In this document: piece after piece, positions 35,268 to 43,863 of the stretch | How positions within the stretch are numbered: position 1 is the first letter of the stretch | How the letters are laid out: each line of letters opens with the position of its first letter | NCBI RefSeq assembly: GCF_019891175.1 | Contig: NZ_CP072600.1 | Coordinates: forward strand, 5,270,001 to 5,334,000 | Origin: Leptothermofonsia sichuanensis E412 | Lineage (GTDB): Bacteria > Cyanobacteriota > Cyanobacteriia > Leptolyngbyales > Leptolyngbyaceae | DNA length: 64,000 nucleotides | Direction of reading: 5' to 3' | Translations under genes and position numbers: made by a program | Notes under the pieces: generated by a model | Told to the model about the DNA's origin: nothing | The model's input: only the letters and a program-made list of their open reading frames with translations | The model's database searches: none

Positions 35268-35705
35268 TACTGCCCTTTTCAGTGGGGTGAAGAGCTTTTT
35301 TTCTTACGTGTCAGATTCAAACGCTGTATTACGCGACACATCGTCGGTTCACTCACCCTGACCTTCAGTTGTTGGTTCAACGCATCACAGAGTTCGCCTA
35401 AAGTCATGTCGCTTTTGGCTTCGACCAGGGATTGGACAACCTGTACCTGTTCTGCATTCAGGGTTCTCGGACGTCCTGGCCTGGGTTTTGGGTCAAGCGC
35501 ACCCGTCTCTCGATATTGCTTCAGCAACTTGGTGACAAAACTCGGAGCCACCCGAAACCGCTTGGCCAAATGACGTTGCGAAATCGGCTCATTCTCATAG
35601 GTTTCAATGATTTTCTGGCGCAGGTCAACAGAGTAAGCTTTCATCAATTTGTCACATCTTTATTTACGTTTTTAAGCGTACCTCATAGTTTTGAAAAATG
35701 CTATA
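35268..35705 (-). mobile_element. Internally deleted IS630-type element
   Basis: A 438-bp element bounded by TACTGCCCTTTTCAGTGGGG at the left and an end reading (inward, minus strand) TATAGCATTTTTCAAAAC then TATGAGGTACGC at the right. The only gene is the helix-turn-helix part of an IS630-family transposase, and the catalytic DDE half is missing. Both ends resemble the two ends of the MITEs at 10199, 15693 and 29277, each with its matching side. It looks like an intermediate between a full IS and the MITEs. Confidence 0.7.
35279..35647 (-). pseudogene. IS630-family transposase, N-terminal half only
   Basis: 122 residues, MMKAYSVDLRQKIIETYENE..., hold the helix-turn-helix (SQRHLAKRFRVAPSFVTKLL), then PRPGRPRTLNAEQ and a second winged-helix-like part ending QRLNLTRKKK. 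In complete IS630 transposases a catalytic DDE domain follows, often through a frameshift at the AAAAAAA run present here. In this copy the frame ends 6 codons later, inside the left terminal repeat. It may still bind the element's ends but cannot catalyse transposition. Confidence 0.85.
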
Positions 35706-35870
35706 TTGTTAGACGCCCATCAAGCGATTAAATGTGACGGTCAGAAAAGCGATCGCTCAACATCATTTTTCATCCCTAAGAGTAGTACATTTGAAGGTAC
35801 AGAAAGGCGATTATCTGGCAGGCATTTTTTGCTCAGGCCTGAATTTTATTTAAATTTCTATCCCTCTTCA

Positions 35871-36809
35871 ATGGATACTGAGAATACTGATAACAGTACT
35901 ACTAACAGCACTACTGCTTTATCTACAGTGCCTGAATTTCTTTTATTTTTGCAGCATGGTTGGGCAGATGATAACTGTGCCATGCTCTCTCTGGGGCAGA
36001 GTTTGACCACCGCTCAGGCATCAATCATCACGCCCCGATTGGACTACCTTCAAACCTGGCTCAGAATTGCTCCATTAATCGACAAGGTTGAGAAGATAGC
36101 GACTGAAGAGATAGCCCGTTATCCAGATATCCCCATCAGAATTGTTGGACATTCGATGGGGGGGTTGATCTGGTTAGAAGTATTGAACCGTCATCCAGAG
36201 TGGTGGTCCAGAGTGGAGGCTCTGGTTCTGGTTGCCTCTCCCGTGGGTGGAGCAGACCTGGGACGTATCATTGATCCCTTGAGGTTGGGGATTGGGATTG
36301 CCCGTGATTTGGGAGTAAATCGCCGGGCGATCGCCGAAAAGATAGCCGCAACCATTCCAACCTTAGTGATTGCTGGAGACTTTGATGGTGGTAGCGACGG
36401 GACGGTGCCCATTGAATCCACACGCTTTGCCAATGCCCGGTTTATGCAACTGCAAAGACTATCCCATGCAGTTCTACGGAACCACCCCCTGGTAGCAACT
36501 ACCATTCGCCAATTCTGGTTAAACGCCGGGGAGTGCCAGATGATTGAATATGACAGCATTGTCCGTCGCTTGCAGGCTGTTCCAGGCATCACCGACGGTC
36601 ACTGGCGGGATTCATGTAAAGCTCGGCCAATCATGCAGCTAAATACGGGGGGAACCATCCTGACCTGGCGCAATCTTGTGGGCATTGATCATGTCTATGT
36701 ATCTTCTTCCCAAAACCAATTTCTGTATGCCGGTTTTGTAGGCTGGAATCACCAGAAGTATCTGTACCAGGCATTAGAAGAAATTCGAGCAATGTATGCT
36801 ATCCCCTGA
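35871..36809 (+). CDS. Alpha/beta hydrolase, lipase-like
   Basis: A 312-aa protein starting at ATG 35871 (MDTENTDNS...). The open frame extends upstream to 35691, but that part lies in the IS630-type element end and a low-complexity stretch. The fold is lipase-like: FLQHGWADDN near the start, nucleophile elbow GHSMGGLIWLEVL, LVASPVGGADLG, the Asp in VIAGDFDGGSDGTVP, and His in LSHAVLRNHP. The DGTVP motif is shared with serine lipases and GPI-inositol deacylase-like esterases. No signal peptide is seen, so it is probably cytoplasmic. A C-terminal 80-residue extension follows the hydrolase core. Substrate unknown. Confidence 0.78.
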   Translation: MDTENTDNSTTNSTTALSTVPEFLLFLQHGWADDNCAMLSLGQSLTTAQASIITPRLDYLQTWLRIAPLIDKVEKIATEEIARYPDIPIRIVGHSMGGLIWLEVLNRHPEWWSRVEALVLVASPVGGADLGRIIDPLRLGIGIARDLGVNRRAIAEKIAATIPTLVIAGDFDGGSDGTVPIESTRFANARFMQLQRLSHAVLRNHPLVATTIRQFWLNAGECQMIEYDSIVRRLQAVPGITDGHWRDSCKARPIMQLNTGGTILTWRNLVGIDHVYVSSSQNQFLYAGFVGWNHQKYLYQALEEIRAMYAIP

Positions 36810-37511
36810 CCCCAGCAGGAGACAGGGGACAGAGAACCAAAAATGACAGGATTTTGATGGCTACCGCTGTAAAAGCAAGTCACCAGGAACAGTAACGCGA
36901 TGTGCAACCATTGGCAGAAACCCCTGAGTTCTCGTTCAGAGAAGCTCAAATTTGGGGCTTTCCCTCGTTACGATGCGCTGCCTTGTAACAGAAACAGAAG
37001 GCGCTGCCTCCAGGTTTAGCATGAGGCAGCCCCCTCACCAGGGCATTTTCAGGCTCTGCCTGGAAACGAGAGGATTTTTTCCTGAATAAAGTTGTACATC
37101 ACATTAGCAAGGGAAGTGAAGAATTATTAAGAGAAAACCGCTGTGCAGGTGCCCCTTTCCCTGCCTGAAATTCTCTAGATTTCAGAGGGTAATTGTGATC
37201 CTCCGGATTGATTTTAGAAGAAGCTTTAAAGAGATCGCGGCTTTCTTGAATTTTCAGTAACGATCTGGTGAAGGAGCCGTGTATTTCAGTAGACCATGCC
37301 ATGATTCAGTAAGAAATTGATAAAGTTTATTTTACTTTGTCAGTGCATTTACCGAATTTTACGAAAAGCCCCAGGTCGAGATTGTAGAGTGTAGTAAGCA
37401 GCCTGTCATGACCTCCGATGCAAAACGATACGAATAAATGGCGCTACTGCACCTGAAAAAGGGCAATCTAGATCTCAGAGTTTTAGCGATCGCGCGTCTG
37501 CCTCATGCACC
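36810..37511. other. 0.7 kb intergenic region upstream of the CHAT gene
   Basis: No supported gene; a minus-strand open frame of 67 codons near 37099-37302 has no ribosome-binding site. A palindromic CAGGCTCTGCCTG unit lies at 37050-37062, followed by AAACGAGAGG and a T-run. The CHAT gene promoter should lie in the last 200 bp, where there is a HIP1-like palindrome near 37487. Confidence 0.5.
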
Positions 37512-40500
37512 ATGTTTTTGGTCAACAGGAGCGAGGTAGAAATCGCCTGGAAAGCGAGTGAAAAGCTGGTAAAGCAATATTCTCGGAGTGTAGCGGTGAC
37601 CCAGGAATTTCACATTTCTGTGACTCCAATTGGGAATGATGAATATCTGGTGCGAACGGAACGGGTTGCACCAGGGGTACCGCTGGCAGAAGAACAGGTC
37701 AGATGGCCCGTCAATGATTGGCTGGAGCGTGCATCATTATTAATGAACGATCCGCTGACCGGATTGCTGCGGGGAGATGCTATTCCTTCCTTCCCAGAAT
37801 CTTTACAAGAAACTTTCAATCACGGTTCAAATCCTTCATCTCAACGTGCAATCAACCTGATTTCCCTGGGGCAACATCTCTACAATGCACTCTTTCAGGG
37901 AACCATTCGTGATAGCTGGATGACTGCCCAGGGGATTGCTCAGCACCGGCAGGAAATTCTGCGCTTACGGCTGGGGCTGAAAGATCATCGTTTACCTCGC
38001 CTGCCCTGGGAGGTACTTCATGCTGGCGATCGCCCCCTGGCGACCGGAACAGATGTCCTGTTCTCCCGCTACAACTCCAGCTTTTCAGCCATTTCCTCAT
38101 TCCAGTTTCAGCCCGTGCCCGTTGTTGAACCAGGGCAGGCACTCAAAATTTTGCTGGTGTTAGCCGCTCCCAGTGACCAGGAGGTTCTGGCACTGAAGCA
38201 GGAAGCCCTGCACCTGCAAGAAGAGTTGCAGGATCTTCAGAACGGGGGGCGGAATGGTCGGTTCCCTGATATCCAGCTCACGATTTTGGAACAGCCGGGA
38301 CGGGAACAACTGACCCAGGCGTTAGAGCATAACCACTACCAGGTCCTGCACTATGCAGGGCATAGCAATTTGGGCAGTGATGGTGGCAAGCTCTACCTGG
38401 TCAGCAACAAAACTGGACTGACGGAATCTGTCAGTGGGGATGATCTGGCTGGACTGCTGGTCAATAATGGCATTCGGATGGCGGTCTTTAACTCTTGCCG
38501 GGGTGCCTATACTGCGACGGCTGAGTCCAGTGCAGCGGTTGGGGAAGGGAACCTGGCAGAGGCACTGGTCAAGCGAGGTATTCCGGCTGTTCTGGCAATG
38601 GCAGAGCGCATTCCCGATGATGTGGCACTCAATTTGAGTCGATTATTTTACCGGAATCTGAAACAACTTTACCCGATTGATCTGAGCCTCAGTCGTGCCC
38701 GTCAGGGTTTGCTCTCGTCCTACGGGTCTGACCAGATGTACTGGGCATTGCCCATCCTTTATTTACAGCCTGAGTTTAATGGTTATCTGCAACCTCCATT
38801 GGAGGGCACAGATAGCCTCCTGTCTATTGCATCAGTTGATGATACCTCTGAAGAACCTGGCCTGACTGAATATGCCTGGAATGAAGATATCCCTTCATCA
38901 GCCGCATCCAGGGATAATGAGAGCGCCCTGCTGGATGAGGAGGCAGTCCCCGACGCTGAAGCATTCGATGCCGAGGAATTTGATGCCGAGGAATTTGATG
39001 CTGGAGAGTGGAGCGAGGCGCTGAGTGAAGATGAGCTGGATAAGGAATATCTGAATAAGCTGTATCTGGACAAAGAAAATAGTTCAGAGGACTTTGCCTT
39101 CAAAAAGGGATCTGCTCCAGGACTGAGTTTAACCCGATTAGGAACTGAAGCCTTTGAAACTGAGGCACTCGATAGGACATTTGCGCCTGAGGATTTCAAG
39201 TCTGAGGATTTCGAGCCTGAGGATTTCGAGTCTGAGGGGTTTGAGTCTGGGGAACTGGATCCCTTTGATGATGACTCCCTGCCAGACCCGGACGATCTGG
39301 AATTTGATGATCCTGAGTCCCAGCCTGAACTGGAAATAGCCCAGCTTGTGCAGCAGCTTTCCCAAAACTCCTTCAGAGCCACTGGACAGGATCAGGCGCT
39401 TCCGACTCCCCCATCTGAACCTCTGCTGCCGCTGGAGGAGAGAACCATCCGGGCGGCAGATTCTCCCGTTTCCCCTGACCTACCCCATGTATCCCGTGAT
39501 GCTGCGCCGAAGGTAACTTCCAATCCCAGGCGGATAGCCGCCACTATGGAAACGGAAGCACCGACTCTGATTGAGCAGGCAGACGATGGATCCGTTTATC
39601 TGGAACTGGAACGGCTGTGGGCAGAAACTGGCAAACCAACAGAGGCGATCGCCGTCTGCAATCGGGCAATTCAAGCAAATCCGACGAATTCCGAGGCCTA
39701 TGATCGTCTGGGACTGACCCTCTATGGGCAGGGCTATCTGTCTGAAGCGATCGCGGCTTACCAGCAGGCACTTCGGATTAATCCCTCCCTGGCAGAAGCC
39801 CACAACCATTTGGGTCTGGCGCTTTACCAGCAGGGCAACGTCAGAGAAGCGATTCGAGCATACAGTCGCGCAATTCAACTCAACCCGATGCTGAAGGAGG
39901 CTCGTCAGAATCTGGATGTTGCGCTCCGTAAGCAAGGGGTTCGTCTGTCCCCAGAGCAGTTGAACCTTGACTCTGAGCCAGTAGAGCTTTGCTCTCCGAT
40001 GGTAGAGAGCCGTCCTCCTGGCGTAGAACCTGACAGCAGGAGGGGTGGAAACAGTACCAGTGTGGAAATGGCTCTACCGTTGCCATCCCCCGCCATACCA
40101 TTTCAACAGATGCTGGACTTTCCCCGCACGTCCTATGCCCGTGCCAGAGCAGCTTCTCTGGGGCAATCTACCCGATCGCTACTCTGGGCAGGAGCAGGAG
40201 CCGTGAGTATAACGGCGATCGTCATGGGTATCTGGTTTTCCCGTCATTACATCGATAGTTCATGGTTTCGCCCACCGCTGTTCCAATCCCCGGCCACTAA
40301 GGTTGGAGATGGGAATGAGCAAACCGAGAGTACAGCCACCGTTGTAGAGCTTGCAACCAGACAATTGAATCGAGGAGACATCCTGGGAGCCGAAGCGTCC
40401 ATTCAAACGCTACTTGATCGGGGTGCCCTGGCTCAGGCAGTCGCAGCAATGACACCAGTCCTTCAGGCAAAACCCGATAATCCAACACTGAATTACTGGA

Positions 40501-40973
40501 TGGGGCGTGCTGTATGGCAGTACGCCATGACCGGCAACCCGGACTATAGCATTGAAGATGCACGGCGCTATTGGGAAGCTTCTAACCGACGAGAACCCAC
40601 GCCCCAACGGCAGAATGCACTGGGCTTCGCTTACTATGCGGCTGGCGACCTGGATCGCGCCAGACATGCATGGCTACGTGCTCTGGAACTGGATGGAGAA
40701 GGCTCTGCCAGGCAAAGCGGAGCTAAACCATCCAACGCTCGTTCTTCCTACGAGGCGCTGACTGCTCGTGCTGGAGTGGCGCTGGTACTGATTAAGCAGG
40801 CAGAAAACCAACCTCCTGAAGAGCGCAACCGCAACCGCAATCAAGCCGCTCAGCTCCGGCAAAAAATTTTGACTGATGACCCGGATCGTTTTCAACCAGA
40901 GGCTCTCAGTAAAAATTGGATGTGGCCAGACCAGGCTGTAGAAGATTGGAAAACACTGTTGAATCTTAAGTAA
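37512..40973 (+). CDS. CHAT domain caspase-like protease with acidic repeats, TPRs and membrane anchor
   Basis: A 1153-aa protein. The N-terminal 430 residues form a CHAT (caspase HetF-associated with TPR) domain with the His of HYAGHS (H284; H280 precedes it) and catalytic Cys C329 in FNSCRGAY. Residues about 440-640 are a very acidic, low-complexity linker with tandem EEFDAEEFDA and EDFESEDF-like repeats. Three TPRs follow at about 695-813 (AYDRLGLTLYGQGYLSEAI, AHNHLGLALYQQGNVREAI), a transmembrane helix at about 890-911 (LLWAGAGAVSITAIVMGIWF), then a second helical-repeat region to the end. Downstream lie an HlyD adaptor and an outer-membrane barrel on the same strand. The protease is inferred to be inner-membrane anchored. 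Confidence 0.88.
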   Translation: MFLVNRSEVEIAWKASEKLVKQYSRSVAVTQEFHISVTPIGNDEYLVRTERVAPGVPLAEEQVRWPVNDWLERASLLMNDPLTGLLRGDAIPSFPESLQETFNHGSNPSSQRAINLISLGQHLYNALFQGTIRDSWMTAQGIAQHRQEILRLRLGLKDHRLPRLPWEVLHAGDRPLATGTDVLFSRYNSSFSAISSFQFQPVPVVEPGQALKILLVLAAPSDQEVLALKQEALHLQEELQDLQNGGRNGRFPDIQLTILEQPGREQLTQALEHNHYQVLHYAGHSNLGSDGGKLYLVSNKTGLTESVSGDDLAGLLVNNGIRMAVFNSCRGAYTATAESSAAVGEGNLAEALVKRGIPAVLAMAERIPDDVALNLSRLFYRNLKQLYPIDLSLSRARQGLLSSYGSDQMYWALPILYLQPEFNGYLQPPLEGTDSLLSIASVDDTSEEPGLTEYAWNEDIPSSAASRDNESALLDEEAVPDAEAFDAEEFDAEEFDAGEWSEALSEDELDKEYLNKLYLDKENSSEDFAFKKGSAPGLSLTRLGTEAFETEALDRTFAPEDFKSEDFEPEDFESEGFESGELDPFDDDSLPDPDDLEFDDPESQPELEIAQLVQQLSQNSFRATGQDQALPTPPSEPLLPLEERTIRAADSPVSPDLPHVSRDAAPKVTSNPRRIAATMETEAPTLIEQADDGSVYLELERLWAETGKPTEAIAVCNRAIQANPTNSEAYDRLGLTLYGQGYLSEAIAAYQQALRINPSLAEAHNHLGLALYQQGNVREAIRAYSRAIQLNPMLKEARQNLDVALRKQGVRLSPEQLNLDSEPVELCSPMVESRPPGVEPDSRRGGNSTSVEMALPLPSPAIPFQQMLDFPRTSYARARAASLGQSTRSLLWAGAGAVSITAIVMGIWFSRHYIDSSWFRPPLFQSPATKVGDGNEQTESTATVVELATRQLNRGDILGAEASIQTLLDRGALAQAVAAMTPVLQAKPDNPTLNYWMGRAVWQYAMTGNPDYSIEDARRYWEASNRREPTPQRQNALGFAYYAAGDLDRARHAWLRALELDGEGSARQSGAKPSNARSSYEALTARAGVALVLIKQAENQPPEERNRNRNQAAQLRQKILTDDPDRFQPEALSKNWMWPDQAVEDWKTLLNLK
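38938..39265 (+). repeat. In-frame acidic tandem repeats within the CHAT gene
   Basis: Two arrays: GCCGAGGAATTTGAT units at about 38960-39005, and GAGGATTTC(A/G)AG(T/C)CT 15-mers at about 39188-39245. They encode Asp/Glu/Phe-rich pentapeptides. Units of 15 bp keep the frame. Confidence 0.85.
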
Positions 40974-41030
40974 TTGAATCTTAAGTAAGGGAATTGGCAC
41001 TCTACCCCATAGACATAACGGGCATAGAGC

Positions 41031-41095
41031 AAGTTTTCTGGGTCCTCTGGGCCTCTGGGGTGAAATTTCAGGTTACAAAATCCTCATTCCTGAGT
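41031..41095. repeat. CCACAGAG family repeat, partial copy C
   Basis: CCTCTGGGCCTCTGGGGTG followed by AAATTTCAGGTTACAAAATC and CTCATTCCTGAG, matching the right half of copies A and B. Confidence 0.75.
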
Positions 41096-41226
41096 ATGGA
41101 TGCATTCCATCGGGTTGAGTTTGGTCTTGCTGGCAGGGCAATTTCTATCAATTGTTCGGATCAGGACAGGAAACCATTGAAGCTTAATTTACAGCAGTTG
41201 CTGGTTGTCTATTCTTAAAAATAACT

Positions 41227-42432
41227 ATGTCTGGTTCATCTGCTATGTCTGACCCCCGTAGAATGCGCAGTCAAGCTGAAATGTTTGCACTCCCTGGATT
41301 GTCAGGTTCATCTGCTGCGCCACCACTGGCGTTGCCAGGTTCGCCTGAGACGGATACAGACCTGCCACTGCTCCAGAATGAGGAATTTTTGCCGCCCATC
41401 AGCCGCTGGACCATTCTGGGAGGGTATTTGATGGCAGCAACGATGGGTGGAGTCTTTCTATTAGCGGCTGTGATGCGTTACAACGTTACGGTGCAGGCTT
41501 CTGCCAGTGTGCGACCGGCAGGTGAAGTGAGGGTTTTGCAGGCAGCGGTTGATGGCACCGTCAGCGCAGTGAATGTGCAACCCAACCAGGAACTCAAAGC
41601 AGGGGATGTCATTGTTGAAATCTCAGCATTTGATCGCAATCGTTTGCGGACCCTCCAGGCACGCAGAAATACCTTAAACAAATATATTCGACAGCATGAA
41701 GAAAACCTGACAACCACCAACCGTCAGATCCAGGCAACGGAGAATGAAATTCTGGCAAAAGCAAAGGTGACGCCTTTGCCTGCACCGGCAACTCCCAACC
41801 AGGACGGCACTCCACTTACATCAGAAACCCTGGTTGATGCAGCTCTGGAGACACTGGGCAAAAATGGGGCAACCTTATCGACTAAACGCGATCGCCTGAT
41901 GCAGCAGCGCATTGCTTTACAAAACCAGATCCAATACGACCGGGAAACCCTGCAAGAGGTGACGGCTGAAATTAATAAGCAGATTGTGTCAGCACCTGTT
42001 GATGGCAAGCTACTAAAACTGGAAGTTAACAATCCAGGTCAACCATTGCGGGTTGGCGATCCGATTGCCCAGATTGTGCCCCAAAATGCCCCTTTAGTCG
42101 TTAAAGGGCAGGTGGAAACTCAGGATATCAGTAAAGTCGCTGTCGGACAGTTGGTGCACATGCGCGTCACTGCCTATCCCTATCCAGACTATGGGGTGTT
42201 GCAGGGTAAAGTGAAGGCGATCGCCCCCGACGTTACCACGCTGCGAGATGGCAACAATGCGGGCTTATCCTACTACGAAGTGACGATTCAGCCAGACCAG
42301 GCTTTTCTAACCAGGGACAATCGCCAGTACCCCATTCAGGCAGGGATGGAAGTCAGGGCGGATATTATTTCACGACAGGAAACGCTGTTACAGTTTTTGC
42401 TGCGTAAGGCAAGGTTGTGGACAGATTTGTGA
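41227..42432 (+). CDS. HlyD-family periplasmic adaptor (membrane fusion protein)
   Basis: A 401-aa protein: a proline-rich cytoplasmic N-terminus, a transmembrane helix at about residues 59-80 (ILGGYLMAATMGGVFLLAAV), a biotinyl-lipoyl-like half (VLQAAVDGTVSAVNVQPNQE), a coiled-coil hairpin at about 135-255 and the closing lipoyl half VSAPVDGKLLKLEV, then a beta-barrel domain. HlyD proteins bridge inner-membrane transporters to outer-membrane channels. No ABC or RND transporter is adjacent. It lies between the CHAT gene (253 bp upstream) and an outer-membrane barrel gene (69 bp downstream), so it may serve these partners. Confidence 0.87.
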   Translation: MSGSSAMSDPRRMRSQAEMFALPGLSGSSAAPPLALPGSPETDTDLPLLQNEEFLPPISRWTILGGYLMAATMGGVFLLAAVMRYNVTVQASASVRPAGEVRVLQAAVDGTVSAVNVQPNQELKAGDVIVEISAFDRNRLRTLQARRNTLNKYIRQHEENLTTTNRQIQATENEILAKAKVTPLPAPATPNQDGTPLTSETLVDAALETLGKNGATLSTKRDRLMQQRIALQNQIQYDRETLQEVTAEINKQIVSAPVDGKLLKLEVNNPGQPLRVGDPIAQIVPQNAPLVVKGQVETQDISKVAVGQLVHMRVTAYPYPDYGVLQGKVKAIAPDVTTLRDGNNAGLSYYEVTIQPDQAFLTRDNRQYPIQAGMEVRADIISRQETLLQFLLRKARLWTDL

Positions 42433-42501
42433 GCATTTTCCCATCTGTCCTGTATAACGGTGGGGTAAATACTGTTCCCCGTCGTTTAATAGACAACTGT
42501 T

Positions 42502-43119
42502 ATGAACAAAAGTTCCTTGCAGCTTCTAATTGGGGCTACCAGTCTTGGGATGGCTCTTTTCCTGGTGAAAGCATTCCCTGTCAGTGCTCAGCCCAGGGGG
42601 TTGAGTGGTCACTATCTGGGAGTCACGGTTGACGCCAGCGATGCTCTGGGGTTGGGGCAGGATTATTTGCTACAGTCAGGTGCTTCTCCCCAGTGGTTGG
42701 TGGATAGAGCACTGGCGGGGGCTCAGCCAACTGCCTCACCGGGCAGAGCCTCCCCGGTGGAGGCTCTGGATGGCAAAGCGTTTCAAGGACGTATTGATTT
42801 GAATAACACCCCGTTCTCAATTCGGGGCAAAGTTTCGCTGGATTCAGAAACCAGTATTATGCAGCCAATGGTTTCCTACGACCTGGCGATCGCCCGCAAT
42901 GCCAACCTCTATGCAGGGGCAGGCTATTCCTTCATCAACGCCAAAGGTAAACCCCAATCCCCTGATCACCAAAATTCCTTTTTTATCACTGCCGGTGCTG
43001 AAGCGGCTGTCAACGATACAGTAGTCATTTATGGCGATGCTCAGTATCCGCTGAATCAGGCAGAGTTCAATCTTGCTTCACCAGTTAAAGTGCAGGTGGG
43101 AATTGGGTTTCGGTTTTGA
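42502..43119 (+). CDS. Outer-membrane beta-barrel protein
   Basis: A 205-aa protein with signal peptide (1-29, ending VSAQ) and an alternating beta pattern in the mature part. It ends in VQVGIGFRF, the C-terminal aromatic residue used by the Bam machinery. LYAGAGYSFINAKGK and QNSFFITAGAEAAVNDT are typical opacity/OmpW-size strands, predicting about eight strands. The segment ASPGRASPVEALDG is encoded by a palindromic repeat type also found between genes here (GGCAGAGCC/GGCTCT), so part of one external loop may be repeat-derived. Probably co-transcribed with the HlyD gene. Confidence 0.75.
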   Translation: MNKSSLQLLIGATSLGMALFLVKAFPVSAQPRGLSGHYLGVTVDASDALGLGQDYLLQSGASPQWLVDRALAGAQPTASPGRASPVEALDGKAFQGRIDLNNTPFSIRGKVSLDSETSIMQPMVSYDLAIARNANLYAGAGYSFINAKGKPQSPDHQNSFFITAGAEAAVNDTVVIYGDAQYPLNQAEFNLASPVKVQVGIGFRF

Positions 43120-43193
43120 GCCGTGGAACGCACTCACTGCTGGAACATTGCCTCAGATCAGGTGGTCCTGCCAGTACTCGGTGGTAAGACAAC

Positions 43194-43400
43194 ATGCAGC
43201 AACCTGTGCCGGGTACACAAGCTGAACCCGAATGGATGGATCTGTTTACGCGCAGCATCCAGGTCTGGCATTTCGATACCTTGCAAGTGTTGCCTCACTG
43301 GCGAACGGCTTTCCCGCAGTTGGTCAGCTACAACCGCTTTGTGGAGTTAATGCCCTGGAGTCTGATGCTGCTGTGCTGTTTTCTGCTCAGGTTTACTTAA
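43194..43400 (+). pseudogene. IS982-type transposase fragment
   Basis: About 68 residues (MQQPVPGTQAEPEWM...) ending FPQLVSYNRFVELMPWSLML then LCCFLLRFT. The FPxLxSYxRFVxLMP block resembles the N-terminal part of IS982-family transposases. No catalytic domain follows; palindromic repeats lie immediately downstream. A remnant. Confidence 0.5.
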
Positions 43401-43591
43401 GGCAGAGCCTCTGAACCTCCATTCCAGGCTGGAAGCCTGGAACGAGGGTTGGTTATAAATTTTTCCAGCAGAAGTGACAGAAGAGGGAAAATCCGTTCCT
43501 GTTCGGCCAGTATTTGTAAGCCTGCAAGGATCATCTCGTCCAGGGAGGTGTACTTTTCAGGAGCAATTTGACGATCGGCAAACTGCTGCAA
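43397..43591 (-). pseudogene. Possible degraded ParD/CopG-type antitoxin fragment
   Basis: The frame contains DRQIAPEKYTSLDEMILAGL then QILAEQERI, resembling the ribbon-helix-helix part of ParD-like antitoxins (one strand then ExxLxxGLxLLxExE). The open frame extends upstream to about 43640 without an ATG, the C-terminus runs into a palindromic repeat, and no toxin partner is visible. I treat it as a remnant. Confidence 0.35.
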
Positions 43592-43863
43592 ATCCGGTGG
43601 CAGGGGTAGGGTCGTGCTCGTATCTTCAGAAGACGAATACCTGTAAGTTTAGCTTAGCCAGGCAGTGGCGACAGCCTGTGCCTTTGCACCCATCGGCGTG
43701 GTTGGCAAAAATGTCTGGAGGAGCATTGTGCTGAATTAAAGGGACACCGGGTAGTGTGGCGGAAAGATGCTGATCCCTATCGAGTGAGGTGGGTGCAGTC
43801 CAGGCGGTGGTTACGCGAAGTATGATCAACATGGGCAGAGGACTTAGCAAGGAGGGCAAGCGG
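43401..43863. other. Junk-like interval with repeat and gene remnants
   Basis: Contains the CCAGGC palindrome (43424-43440), the antitoxin-like remnant and a stretch at 43650-43825 with partly open frames on both strands (for example VVWRKDADPYRVRWVQSRRW on the plus strand, ending in TGA) but no start. I cannot assign it to a family. Confidence 0.45.

Noticed and set aside
35691-35870. N-terminal extension of the lipase-like hydrolase
   Set aside because: The first part of this 60-codon extension lies in the IS630-type terminal repeat, and a proper ATG with hydrolase-like sequence follows at 35871.
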